Source: an uncultured Corynebacterium sp.
Lineage (GTDB): Bacteria > Actinomycetota > Actinomycetes > Mycobacteriales > Mycobacteriaceae
Direction: 5' to 3'
DNA length: 64,000 bases
Assembly: GCA_943914465.1 (NCBI GenBank)
Contig: CALUCD010000001.1
Location: forward strand, 248,001 to 312,000
The position numbers and the translations under genes were made by a program. Below the pieces are notes generated by a model. It was not told the DNA's origin, did no database searches, and was given only the letters and a program-made list of their open reading frames with translations. Below are positions 17,352 to 26,026 of this stretch, in pieces; the stretch's first letter is position 1; each line of letters opens with the position of its first letter.

Positions 17352-17969
17352 CTAGATCCCGGGCGCCGGAGCAGGAGCCTCGGGCGCTGGTGCATCAGGT
17401 GCCGGTGCATCAGGTGCCGGGGCGTCAGCCGGCGCTGGGGCAACTGGCGCGTTAGCAGCGCACATCGCCGGAACCTGATCAGGCGGCAGCGTACTGGAAA
17501 CCAGGTTGCATGCCCACTGCTGAGAGAGCTTCCAGTGCCCGTCTTCGTGAACAAAGGTCACGTCATTAATAAGCGTGGGCTCCGCGTCCGGGGACGTCAG
17601 GTTGACCGCAGCAAGGACCTGATTAGGCTCAAAATCGGGCAGGACCGGATCAACGACCTGGAAGCGCGCACCGGACTGGACCTGCGATTGGGTCATGACG
17701 TCAAACAGCTCAGGTACTGTCTGGCCCCCCTGAACGGTGAGTGCACGCTCCTCAATCGGCAGATTCGGGTCTGCAGCCCGCTGGATCACGCCATTGAGCT
17801 CCTCAGCTGAGGGTAACTCCGCCACAGGTGCAGCTTGCGTCTCTACAGGAACCTGTCCCGTGGTTGTGGACGTGGTCTGATCCACCGTCTCCGGTTCGTC
17901 GGAGCAAGCCACGACGGTAAGGCTGATCCCCAGCGCTGCAGCGGCAGCGACGAGTTTCTGTGCGTACAC
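17352..17969 (-). CDS. MTB12-like secreted lipoprotein with Pro/Ala tail
   Basis: A 205-residue lipoprotein: a short leader with lipobox TVVAC (C22), a Thr-rich linker (about 25-50), then a domain resembling the low-molecular-weight antigen MTB12 family (about 55-165, ending in FVHEDGHWKLSQQWACNLV). The tail (about 180-205) consists of repeated APDAP-type units. AAGGAG lies six bases before a GTG at 17969, which I take as the start; the ATG two codons earlier abuts that ribosome site. MTB12 proteins are exported and antigenic in mycobacteria; their biochemical role is unknown. It is convergent with the ABC-F gene. Confidence 0.75.
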   Translation of the reverse strand: MYAQKLVAAAAALGISLTVVACSDEPETVDQTTSTTTGQVPVETQAAPVAELPSAEELNGVIQRAADPNLPIEERALTVQGGQTVPELFDVMTQSQVQSGARFQVVDPVLPDFEPNQVLAAVNLTSPDAEPTLINDVTFVHEDGHWKLSQQWACNLVSSTLPPDQVPAMCAANAPVAPAPADAPAPDAPAPDAPAPEAPAPAPGI

Positions 17970-18099
17970 GTACATCTCCTTGCAAACAAAAGGTTTCTAA
18001 CTCCTGTCAGCGTACCGCGAGCTACGATGCCAAACCCAAAAAACCTGCGACACTTCCACCCCTAGATGCGGTCGCACCCCATCAGGCACACTGGCACGC

Positions 18100-19020
18100 A
18101 TGGGTGACTTCGTTCTTGTGATCTCCACCGGCGGCACCATCGCGTGCACGACCGACGCGTCCGGAACCCGCGTGCCTACGCTTAACGCGGAAGCGCTTGT
18201 TCAGCGTTGCGGCACGCCCGAAGCGGTCCGAGTCTACGATGCCGCACGGCTGGACTCCTCGGCGATAACGCTCGCCGAACTCGACACGCTCACAGCTCTG
18301 GTGGCAACGGCGTGGCAGGATCCGCGGATTTCTGGGATCGTTTTGACCCATGGCACCGATTCTCTGTGTGAGACCGCGTTTGCGTTAGACCTCGTTCATA
18401 CAGACCCCCGTCCGATCGTCGTTACCGGGGCCCAATTGCCAGCAGACCACTGCGCGCCAGATGGTCCCGCCAATTTGCGTGACGCGATTGCCGCAGCAGC
18501 CGACCCGCTCCGTCGCGGCGGTGGTGTGCTTGTCCGCTTCGCTGGTGAGACGCTGCCCGCACGGGGCCTCTACAAGATGTCCACTGAGGCGCTCGATGCG
18601 TTCTCACTTGGCTGTGATCGTCCTCTGCCGCGTCCACGACCTGTCCCCCGCCAAGAACTCGACGGCCTCAACGTCCCGATTCTTCGTGCGTGGCCCGGCG
18701 CTGACGGCACGCTGGTGCGCTGCGCCGCGGCGAGTAACCCCGATGGGATGGTGATCGAAGCCCTCGGCGCCGGCAACGTCTCGGGTGGGATGGCGGCCGC
18801 AATCAAGGGGGCGCTCGAGCAGGGCATCCCGACAATCATCGCTACATCAGTTCCGCACGGCGCGGTGACGTTTACCTACGGTGGTGCCGGCGGCGGGGCG
18901 ATACTGGCAGACATGGGTGCTGTTGCCGCTGGCTACCTCAGCGCTGGCCAGGCACGCATCGCGCTGTTGACTGCACTTGCAACCGGAACTGACGTGCGCG
19001 AGCTTCTTGGCGCTGCCTAG
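18100..19020 (+). CDS. ansA: L-asparaginase (type I/II fold)
   Basis: A 306-residue enzyme that hydrolyses L-asparagine to aspartate and ammonia. STGGTIA at residues 9-15 carries the first catalytic Thr (T13), and GIVLTHGTDSLCETA near residue 80-95 carries the Thr-Asp pair of the second motif. No signal peptide is present, so it is probably cytoplasmic. It is monocistronic between divergent and convergent neighbours; the dinB stop is 19 bases away. Some members also act on glutamine. Confidence 0.9.
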   Translation: MGDFVLVISTGGTIACTTDASGTRVPTLNAEALVQRCGTPEAVRVYDAARLDSSAITLAELDTLTALVATAWQDPRISGIVLTHGTDSLCETAFALDLVHTDPRPIVVTGAQLPADHCAPDGPANLRDAIAAAADPLRRGGGVLVRFAGETLPARGLYKMSTEALDAFSLGCDRPLPRPRPVPRQELDGLNVPILRAWPGADGTLVRCAAASNPDGMVIEALGAGNVSGGMAAAIKGALEQGIPTIIATSVPHGAVTFTYGGAGGGAILADMGAVAAGYLSAGQARIALLTALATGTDVRELLGAA

Positions 19021-19039
19021 GGCGAAAGCGATTGGGCAG

Positions 19040-20422
19040 CTAGGTTTGGCGCAACCAGTCATTCCAGTCCAGCGAATCCAGGGGGTCTGCCTCCCGTAAA
19101 CCGGCATCATCGGCCCGCATACTTTTGATTCTGCCTGGGCCAGTGCTCCTCGTTTCAAACCGCACGGTGACCCACCCTTTCCCACAGCCCTGCACCCAGC
19201 CGTGGCCATAGGCTGGATGGTAGACGTCCTGGGTCGGCCTCCATCTGTCCGGTGGGGCTGGACTCACAACACTAAGGCCGCTACTTACCTCACCCACGTG
19301 GTCACTTACCCCAGATTCGTATTCGCTGGCGACGGGCGACGGTTTCACAATCGCCTGGTCTAGCTCAGGAAATAGAACGTCTTGCAGTGAGTCCTCAAGG
19401 CCAGAGTATGACACGCCCACTAGCCGAATCGGGCCGACTTCACTGGGATAACGTACGAGCTTGAACGCCATCGCCAACAGTGTGTCGGCGTCATCTGAGG
19501 CGTACGGCAGCGTTGCGGAGCGAGACTCGATGTGAAAATCGCTCATCTTCAGCTTGACGGTGACAGTGCGGGCACCGCGGCCGTCTTGACGCAACCGGCG
19601 GTGGGATTCCGCGGCCGCACGCCGCAGCGCCTCATCCACCTCAGGGGCAGTAGTGAGGTCTTGAGGGTACGTATGCTCTGAGGAAACCTGTTTGGACTCT
19701 GCACGCGGCGCTACTGGGCGCTCATCCACGCCCTGTGCAAGCGCCCACAGTTGCTTTCCCACCGCGCCGCCAAGCGAGATCTCCACTTCCTTCTCACTCA
19801 AGTGCGCGAGGTCACCGATCGTTTCAATCCGTGCGGCGGCGAGTTTTGCCCCAGTCACCGGGCCCACCCCCCACAACTCGCTGACTGGCAACGGATGCAA
19901 AATGCTCAGCTGCTCGGCATGGGGAATGACAAAAACACCGTCAGGTTTTGCCAGCCCTGACCCAATTTTCGCGTACTGTTTGCCGCTGCCCGCGCCAATC
20001 GAACTTGGCAAGCCGGTTTCTGTCCGGATCGCCGCTCGCAGCTCGTTCGCCCAATCAGTCACAGCCTCCACGGAGGCGTCGGTGAGCGCGTCAGGCTCCA
20101 GGAACGCCTCGTCGATAGACAACTGCTCGACCACGCTAACACGCTGAGCGATGATCTCAAACACGCGCCGCGACGCTGCAGCATAGACCGGCCTACGTGG
20201 TGCAACCAACACCGCCTGCGGGCCGACGAGCTGGGCTGCCCGATGTGTCGGCATCGCCGAGCGGGCCCCGTATTTCCGCGCCTCATAGCTTGCGCCGGCC
20301 ACCACTCCGCGTCCAGACACCCCAGCCACAAGCACCGGGCGACCCTGAAGCGTAGGCCTGGTCAGCTGCTCGCAGGAAGCGTAGAACGCATCCATATCAA
20401 TGTGCAGCACCCAGCGTGGCAT
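19040..20422 (-). CDS. dinB: DNA polymerase IV (Y-family)
   Basis: A 460-residue Y-family translesion polymerase. Motif HIDMDAFYASCEQ (7-19) holds the first metal-binding Asp (D9), and SIDEAFLE (102-109) holds D104/E105. A little-finger domain follows (about 240-350), then a roughly 100-residue C-terminal extension. That extension includes a segment like an ASCH/SH3-type tail (YHPAYGHGWVQGCGKGWVTVRF), as in other corynebacterial and mycobacterial DinB1/DinX proteins. I see no clear beta-clamp pentapeptide and no LexA box upstream. The gene is separated from ileS by a 9-bp tandem repeat. Confidence 0.93.
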   Translation of the reverse strand: MPRWVLHIDMDAFYASCEQLTRPTLQGRPVLVAGVSGRGVVAGASYEARKYGARSAMPTHRAAQLVGPQAVLVAPRRPVYAAASRRVFEIIAQRVSVVEQLSIDEAFLEPDALTDASVEAVTDWANELRAAIRTETGLPSSIGAGSGKQYAKIGSGLAKPDGVFVIPHAEQLSILHPLPVSELWGVGPVTGAKLAAARIETIGDLAHLSEKEVEISLGGAVGKQLWALAQGVDERPVAPRAESKQVSSEHTYPQDLTTAPEVDEALRRAAAESHRRLRQDGRGARTVTVKLKMSDFHIESRSATLPYASDDADTLLAMAFKLVRYPSEVGPIRLVGVSYSGLEDSLQDVLFPELDQAIVKPSPVASEYESGVSDHVGEVSSGLSVVSPAPPDRWRPTQDVYHPAYGHGWVQGCGKGWVTVRFETRSTGPGRIKSMRADDAGLREADPLDSLDWNDWLRQT

Positions 20423-20431
20423 GCTCTCACG

Positions 20432-20485
20432 CTACCGTGCCTACCGCACCTCCCGTACCTACCGTGGCTCCTGTTCCTCCCGTGG
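20432..20485. repeat. Imperfect 9-bp tandem repeat, six copies
   Basis: On the plus strand the consensus CTCCCGTGG/CTACCGTGC is repeated six times head to tail (20432, 20441, 20450, 20459, 20468, 20477), covering nearly all of the gap between the dinB start and the ileS stop. The copies differ by one to four bases. Confidence 0.7.
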
Positions 20486-20499
20486 CAGATCGCACTCGG

Positions 20500-23400
20500 C
20501 TACTCCCCGTTCTTTGTCAGCGCAGCGGTGACCCCGTCGATAATGTCGTAGGTTCCAACGTCCCTGCCTGTTGCGGCAGACGCCTCGAGCGCCTCGAGCG
20601 CCCCAGGGGTGACTGTAAAACTCGTCGCCAGCGTTTCTCCCGCGATATGGTCAGCGTGACGCTGCGCCCACTGCGCCTTGTCGGCGGGTACCGCCAGGTG
20701 AACAGCAATGCGATCCGACACCGCCAGACCAGCTTGCTTCCGGGCATCCTGCAAGCCGCGAATCACGTCCGCAGCCCAACCCTCAGCCTCGAGCTCCTCG
20801 GTGACCTCAGTGTCAAGCACGACAAGACCCACGGCGTCGTCCGCACTTTCGACCCGAGCGGTGTTGGCAGGGTCCTCGGCGACCAGACGCTCGGTATACA
20901 GCTCCGGAGTTAGCACGATATCGCCATCGACCACCACGTTGTCACCGTCACGCACAAAGTTGCCAGCCTTGACATTTTTGATTGCCCGCTGCACGTCCTT
21001 ACCCAGCCTCGGCCCGGCAACCTTGGCATTCACAACCACATCGAACGTGCCCACCGCGTCCACGTCGGAGCTGAGCACCAGCTCTTTGACGTTGACTTCG
21101 TCGCAGATCACCGGGCGGAAGTCGGCGAGCTTGTCCGCGTCAGGCAGCGCGACGGTGAGCTTTGGCAGCGGCAACCGGTTGCGCAGCTTCTTGGCTTTGC
21201 GTATCGACGACGCCGCTGAGCACACCGCACGCGTCGCGTCCATCGCAGCGACCAGGTCCGGATCTGCTGGCAGCTCGTCTGCCTGAGGGTAATCGGTCAG
21301 GTGCACCGAACGCGCGCCAGTCAGTCCACGCCAGATCACTTCGCTGATATACGGCAGGAGCGGGGCAGCAACGCGCGTGAGCACCTCAAGCACCGTATAC
21401 AGGGTGTTGAACGCCTCCGGGTGGGCCTGTTGTCCTTCCCAGAAACGATCACGGGAGCGGCGCACATACCAGTTCGTCAGGGTATCTGCGAAGCGGCGAA
21501 CCTCGTCGCAGGCATCGGCGATGCGGGTATCGGCAAGTGCAGCACCAACACCGGCGACCAAATCGTGTGTCTTCGCCAGAATGTAGCGGTCCAGCACATC
21601 GGTTGAGTCCACGGACCACGTCGCGTCCTGTGAGGAATACAACTGCAAAAAGGTGTACGCATTCCAGATCGGCAGAATTGCCTGGCGCACCCCGTCACGA
21701 ATCCCCTGCTCCGTGACAATGAGGTTGCCACCGCGAAGGATAGGTGAAGACATGAGGAACCACCGCATAGCGTCCGAGCCGTCGCGGTCAAACACCTCAG
21801 ACACGTCCGGGTAGTTGCCCTTGGATTTGGACATCTTGAGCCCGTCGCTGCCCAACACGATCCCGTGTGCCACGACCTTCTTGAACGCCACGCGGTCAAA
21901 CAGTGCGGTCGAGAGGACATGCATGACATAAAACCAGCCGCGAGTTTGGCCGGAGTATTCCACAATGAAGTCCGCTGGCTGTCGCGCGTCATGCTCATCG
22001 GCGTTTTCAAATGGGTAGTGATACTGCGCGAACGGCATCGAGCCGGACTCAAACCAGCAGTCCAACACATCCGGCACTCGGCGCATCATCGACTGTCCCG
22101 TCGGGTCGTCCGGGTTAGGCCGAACCAGCTCATCGATGTACGGCCGGTGGAGAGACTGCGGCCGCACCCCAAAGTCACGCTCGAGCTCATCCAGCGAGCC
22201 GTACACGTCAACCCGCGGGTACTGCGGGTCGTCGGACACCCATGCCGGCACCGGGGAGCCCCAATAACGGGTACGCGAAATGTTCCAATCGCGAGCCCCC
22301 TCGAGCCATTTGCCGAACTGCCCATCTCGCATATGAGACGGAGTCCATTCGATCTTTTGGTTGAGCTCCACCATGCGGTCGCGGATATCTGTGACTTTGA
22401 CAAACCATGCCGGCAACGCCATGTAGATCAGCGGCTCACCCGATCGCCACGAGTGCGGGTAGGAGTGCACGATAGTTTGATCGCGCACGACCCTCCGACG
22501 GGACTTGAGGTCCCGGATGATGTCCCGGTTTGCGTCGAAGACCAAGGTGCCTTCATAGTCGGGCACAAGCGAGGTGAATTTCCCGTCGGCGTCGACCGGG
22601 ATGACCAGGTCAATGCCGTAGCGCTGACACGTGGCCATATCCTCCTCACCGAATGCGGGGGCCTGGTGCACAATGCCCGTGCCGTCTTCAGTAGTGACGT
22701 AATCCGCGGTGAGCACCATGAACGCGTCAGCAGTGTCTGCGAAGTAGTCAAACACTGGCTCATACTCAAGGCCCTCGAGCTGAGCGCCGTGAAAAGTCTC
22801 CACCACTACCGGCTCGGAACCAAGCTCCTTCGCGTACGCGCCGATCAGCGCTGTTGCAACCATCAGCCGCTTGCCGACGAATTCGCTGGCCCCATCCTCA
22901 GCCACCTCCACCAGCGCGTATTCCACCTCCGGGTGGACAGCCAACGCGAGGTTGGACGGCAACGTCCACGGTGTGGTGGTCCAGGCCAGCAGTGCCGCTC
23001 CATCTAACAGCGGATGCTCCCGCCAAGTCTGCACCCCAGGAAAGCCCTCCCGCGCGCCGGTCAGCGGTAGCGTGACCGTCACCGTCGGGTCTTGGCGCTC
23101 GCGGTAGGCGTCGTCGAGGCGGGTTTCCTGATTCGACAGCGGAGTATGCTCAGCCCAGGAGTACGGTAGAACCCGAAATCCCTGATAAATCAACCCCTTG
23201 TCATAGAGCGTTTTAAACGCCCACATAACGGACTCCATGTACTCGGGATCCATCGTTTTGTAGCCGCGTGCAAAATCGACCCATCGCGCCTGGCGGGTGA
23301 CATAGTCCTCCCACTCATCGGCATAATGCATCACCGATTGGGCGCAGTACTGGTTGAACTTCTCCAGGCCCATGTCTTCGATCTGGGCCTTATCGGTTAT

Positions 23401-23727
23401 CCCGAGTTGCTTCTCTGCCTCAAGCTCTGCCGGCAGTCCGTGGCAGTCCCACCCGAACACCCGCGGTACGAAGTAACCCGCCTGAGTGCGGTACCGCGGC
23501 ACAATGTCTTTCACGTAGCCGGTCAACAGGTGGCCGTAATGCGGCAGGCCATTCGCGAACGGCGGGCCGTCATTGAACACATATTCTTCGGCGCCTGCGC
23601 GGTTGTCCAGCGAGGCTTGAAACGTGCCATCCGAGTTCCAGTACTCCAGCACGGTTTGTTCCATGTCAGGGAATTTTGTGCTTCCCCCGGTCAGATCGAC
23701 CTTCGGGTACACACCGCCGACGGGCAT
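20500..23727 (-). CDS. ileS: Isoleucyl-tRNA synthetase
   Basis: A 1075-residue class I aminoacyl-tRNA synthetase that charges tRNA-Ile. The HIGH-type motif is FANGLPHYGHLLTG (about 57-70), and the KMSKSKGN motif lies near residues 630-637. A long CP1 editing insertion lies between them, and an anticodon-binding domain occupies the C-terminal third. The length fits the long actinobacterial type. The ATG at 23727 has GGAGG seven bases upstream; that ribosome site is part of a T-box switch (see the leader). It follows the wag31 terminator, so it is a separate transcription unit. Confidence 0.97.
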   Translation of the reverse strand: MPVGGVYPKVDLTGGSTKFPDMEQTVLEYWNSDGTFQASLDNRAGAEEYVFNDGPPFANGLPHYGHLLTGYVKDIVPRYRTQAGYFVPRVFGWDCHGLPAELEAEKQLGITDKAQIEDMGLEKFNQYCAQSVMHYADEWEDYVTRQARWVDFARGYKTMDPEYMESVMWAFKTLYDKGLIYQGFRVLPYSWAEHTPLSNQETRLDDAYRERQDPTVTVTLPLTGAREGFPGVQTWREHPLLDGAALLAWTTTPWTLPSNLALAVHPEVEYALVEVAEDGASEFVGKRLMVATALIGAYAKELGSEPVVVETFHGAQLEGLEYEPVFDYFADTADAFMVLTADYVTTEDGTGIVHQAPAFGEEDMATCQRYGIDLVIPVDADGKFTSLVPDYEGTLVFDANRDIIRDLKSRRRVVRDQTIVHSYPHSWRSGEPLIYMALPAWFVKVTDIRDRMVELNQKIEWTPSHMRDGQFGKWLEGARDWNISRTRYWGSPVPAWVSDDPQYPRVDVYGSLDELERDFGVRPQSLHRPYIDELVRPNPDDPTGQSMMRRVPDVLDCWFESGSMPFAQYHYPFENADEHDARQPADFIVEYSGQTRGWFYVMHVLSTALFDRVAFKKVVAHGIVLGSDGLKMSKSKGNYPDVSEVFDRDGSDAMRWFLMSSPILRGGNLIVTEQGIRDGVRQAILPIWNAYTFLQLYSSQDATWSVDSTDVLDRYILAKTHDLVAGVGAALADTRIADACDEVRRFADTLTNWYVRRSRDRFWEGQQAHPEAFNTLYTVLEVLTRVAAPLLPYISEVIWRGLTGARSVHLTDYPQADELPADPDLVAAMDATRAVCSAASSIRKAKKLRNRLPLPKLTVALPDADKLADFRPVICDEVNVKELVLSSDVDAVGTFDVVVNAKVAGPRLGKDVQRAIKNVKAGNFVRDGDNVVVDGDIVLTPELYTERLVAEDPANTARVESADDAVGLVVLDTEVTEELEAEGWAADVIRGLQDARKQAGLAVSDRIAVHLAVPADKAQWAQRHADHIAGETLATSFTVTPGALEALEASAATGRDVGTYDIIDGVTAALTKNGE

Positions 23728-23729
23728 AA

Positions 23730-23960
23730 GTATTCCTCCACGCACTCGTGCAGGGACGCGGCTGCGGCCACGCGGTACCACCCTGCTTGGGCGTTAACCG
23801 CCCCACTTCATTGTGGTGAAGGAAGTGACGTCTTCCGTATCCAACGTCCGGGTCTAGTAAGCGGTGCCGATGTGTCCACTGCTGGCGAGACACACGAGAC
23901 ACTGCCGTTCTTCCGGAAACGCTCCCCGGTGATGGCCGGATCAATGCGTGCATACGCACC
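23730..23960 (-). promoter_or_regulatory. T-box riboswitch leader of ileS (translational type)
   Basis: On the minus strand the T-box core AGGGTGGTACCGCG (23784-23771) is present; its TGGT would pair with the tRNA acceptor end. Bases 23785-23751 fold into the antisequestrator (CAGGG with CCCTG, CGCG with CGCG). In the competing fold, CCTGCAC (23754-23748) pairs with GTGGAGG (23741-23735), burying the ileS ribosome site. A candidate Ile specifier ATC lies at 23933-23931. The absence of a U-run after the core shows translational rather than transcriptional control, as known for actinobacterial ileS leaders. Confidence 0.88.
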
Positions 23961-24007
23961 AAATATAAAACGCGTACGTGCCCTCATACTATAGGCCACG
24001 TACGCGT
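23961..24007 (-). terminator. Intrinsic terminator of wag31
   Basis: On the minus strand an 11-bp perfect stem (24007-23997 with 23980-23970, ACGCGTACGTG and its complement) encloses a 16-base loop and is followed by TTTTATATTT. It lies 17 bases after the wag31 stop. The loop contains TATAGT, which could also be the -10 of the ileS leader. Confidence 0.8.
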
Positions 24008-24023
24008 TCGTGCGAATGAGTTG

Positions 24024-24971
24024 CTACTTATCTCCGCTCGGCGCGAAGCTACCGCGCGAATCCAGCTCCTCCAGCTGGGACTGCAGCAAGGTCTTCAACC
24101 GGGTGCGATACTCACGCTCGAAGGTGCGCAGCTCCGCGATCCGGTTCTCCAGAGCGCTCTGCTGCTGCTTGACCGTGTTCATGATTTCATTGTGCTTACG
24201 CTCAGCCTCGCTCTGCAGAAGCTTAGCCTGCTCCTCCGCTTGACGGATCTGTGCATCCGCCCGGGAAGTCGCCTCGCTCGTCGCCTCCTGGGCGCGAGCC
24301 TGTGCTTCTTGCACCAGCTGCTCTGCGCGCTGCTCAGCGTCACGAGTGGTCTGATCAGCGTGGCGCTGTGCGTCCTGCAGACGCTTGGTGGAGGTCGTGT
24401 CCGCATCAGAGAGCTGGCGCTCAGCGGCCGCACGAGCCTCATCCAGAATGGAGTTTGCCTCTGCCTGGGCATCCGCCGTCAAGCGGTCTGCCATCTCCTG
24501 TGCAAGACCGAGCACCTTGGCGGCCTGTACATGGGTCTCAGGCGTCGCTGCCGAAGCCTGCGGCTTCGCCCCAGCAAGACGCTGACCGGCGTTGCGGTTC
24601 GCCTCTTCAACCTCCTGGCGAGCACGTTTGATTTCGTCTTGAGCCGCAGCGGCTTCGCTCTGTGCACGCTCTTGTGCCTGCTTCGCGCTGGAGAGACGAT
24701 CTTCGTACTCTGCGCGAAGTTGTTCTTCAACTCGGCGGCGCAATGCTGCCTCGTCAAAGTTCGAACCGGATGCGGTAGCAATCGGCGCCCCCTGGCCGTT
24801 GCTCAGTTCCTCGATGCGTGCACGCAGGTCATCATTTTCGTCCTGCATCTGCGCCAAGGTGTCTTCAACGAGATCCAAGAATTGATCGACCTCGTCTTCG
24901 TTGTAGCCGCGCTTTCCAATCGGCGGTTTGCTGAAAGCGACATTATGCACGTCTGCTGGTGTCAGCGGCAT
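24024..24971 (-). CDS. wag31: DivIVA-family polar growth and septum protein Wag31
   Basis: A 315-residue coiled-coil protein that binds curved membrane at the cell poles and directs tip growth and mycomembrane/peptidoglycan synthesis. The conserved DivIVA N-domain begins MPLTPADVHNVAFSKPPIGK and continues to YNEDEVDQFLDLVEDTL; long Ala/Gln/Glu coiled coils occupy about 95-290. GGAGGG lies seven bases before the ATG at 24971; the frame upstream is non-coding. In mycobacteria Wag31 is phosphorylated by PknA; a comparable site is not obvious here. It is the last gene of the dcw-associated block and is followed by a strong terminator. Confidence 0.95.
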   Translation of the reverse strand: MPLTPADVHNVAFSKPPIGKRGYNEDEVDQFLDLVEDTLAQMQDENDDLRARIEELSNGQGAPIATASGSNFDEAALRRRVEEQLRAEYEDRLSSAKQAQERAQSEAAAAQDEIKRARQEVEEANRNAGQRLAGAKPQASAATPETHVQAAKVLGLAQEMADRLTADAQAEANSILDEARAAAERQLSDADTTSTKRLQDAQRHADQTTRDAEQRAEQLVQEAQARAQEATSEATSRADAQIRQAEEQAKLLQSEAERKHNEIMNTVKQQQSALENRIAELRTFEREYRTRLKTLLQSQLEELDSRGSFAPSGDK

Positions 24972-25144
24972 TGGCGTTCCCTCCATGTCAATCGCGTGCC
25001 CCCGAGTCGAGAGCACAGAGTTGCTAACCAGATTACGGTATAGCAACGCTCAGTACTAATACTTGTCCAGATTTTCGTTGTTAACCGACCATATACGCGG
25101 GTCGTGAATCTTTTATACCCTCAATCTACACCACACGTTGAACT

Positions 25145-25456
25145 TTAACCGACCAATGCGGGCCGGATCAGGATCGTTTGGATGAAGATCTGGAGCACTG
25201 CAAGCCCGATGAACAGCACAATCACGCTTACATCAAGACCTACGCCTCCCCCCAATCGCAGGGGCGGAATGAGGCGCCGGAGGGCATTGACGGGAGGGTC
25301 TGTGATGACAAAAAGAGGTTCCGCCGCGACCATGAACCACCGAGGTGGATCGAAGTGCTTCGAGAAGGACTGGATCATCTCGACGATGATGCGGATGATC
25401 ACCACCAACATGTACAGCCCCACCAGGGCGTAGAGAATAGCTCCAAAATATGCCAC
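25145..25456 (-). CDS. yggT: YggT family membrane protein
   Basis: A 103-residue protein with two hydrophobic segments (about 4-28 and 72-96) flanking the YggT signature PLFVITDPPVNALRRLIPP (46-64). YggT proteins sit beside sepF and divIVA in most Gram-positive genomes and are thought to help envelope or division functions; the molecular role is uncertain. It lies between sepF (52 bases) and wag31 (about 170 bases); the AT-richer gap before wag31 holds TATAAA, TATATG and TATACC, possible promoter elements of wag31. Confidence 0.88.
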   Translation of the reverse strand: MAYFGAILYALVGLYMLVVIIRIIVEMIQSFSKHFDPPRWFMVAAEPLFVITDPPVNALRRLIPPLRLGGGVGLDVSVIVLFIGLAVLQIFIQTILIRPALVG

Positions 25457-25507
25457 GGGATTACCCTACCTATCCCGTAGCATCTCTGGGCTGACAGCCC
25501 GAGGAGG

Positions 25508-25978
25508 CTAGTTCAAACGTGCAGCGCGGCCAAGTTCATCGGCAGTGATGCGCGCATTTTCCGGAACGATTGCGAACACCCGGCGGCGCGATCCCGTCGT
25601 ACGAGCAAGGTTCAGCATGCTCCCCCGCAACGCAAAACACAGACCAGCGGCGAAATCAACGACACGTTTCGCGTCGGCGCCGTCCAACTCGGTCAAATCC
25701 ATGATGACCGCGTCGCCGTCACGAAACGGCTCACCGATCTCTTTCGCATCGTTGTAGGAGCGTGGGGTGGTCGACACAATCTCCGGGGCAAACGAGCGCG
25801 GTTCGCGCACGAACGGATCGGCGTACCCGCCGCGGTGTTCAGCACCGCTAAACCCACGGTCTGCAGGTTCAACTACGCCAGACTCACGGTAGTACTGCTC
25901 ATCGTCGTAGTACGCATCCTCAACGTCGTTGTACGGCCCGAAACCGAAGAATTCCTTGGCGCTTCCGATGAGGGACAT
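25508..25978 (-). CDS. sepF: SepF, FtsZ membrane anchor and bundling protein
   Basis: A 156-residue protein. The N-terminal MSLIGSAKEFFGFG is the amphipathic membrane-binding helix, followed by an acidic Tyr/Asp-rich linker (about 15-70) and the SepF (DUF552) core (about 75-150) with VIMDLTELDGADAKRVVDFAAG. Actinobacteria lack FtsA and ZipA; SepF tethers the FtsZ C-tail to the membrane, and the FtsZ tail FDLDVPDFMR is encoded a few genes upstream. It lies downstream of yggS with a 48-base gap. Confidence 0.95.
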   Translation of the reverse strand: MSLIGSAKEFFGFGPYNDVEDAYYDDEQYYRESGVVEPADRGFSGAEHRGGYADPFVREPRSFAPEIVSTTPRSYNDAKEIGEPFRDGDAVIMDLTELDGADAKRVVDFAAGLCFALRGSMLNLARTTGSRRRVFAIVPENARITADELGRAARLN

Positions 25979-26026
25979 GTAGTGCTCCTAGCGGGTAATG
26001 GAGAGTATGAACTGCGGTATGTGGGC

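Noticed and set aside
17380..17450. 15-bp tandem repeat near the end of the MTB12-like gene
   Set aside because: It is in frame and encodes APDAP units of the lipoprotein tail, not a separate element.
21865..23007. 380-residue plus-strand open frame inside ileS
   Set aside because: Antisense to the synthetase core; no start signals and no recognisable domain.
24021..25043. 340-residue plus-strand frame opposite wag31
   Set aside because: It exists because the coiled-coil codons of wag31 are stop-free in antisense; Leu/Ser/Cys-rich with no start signal.
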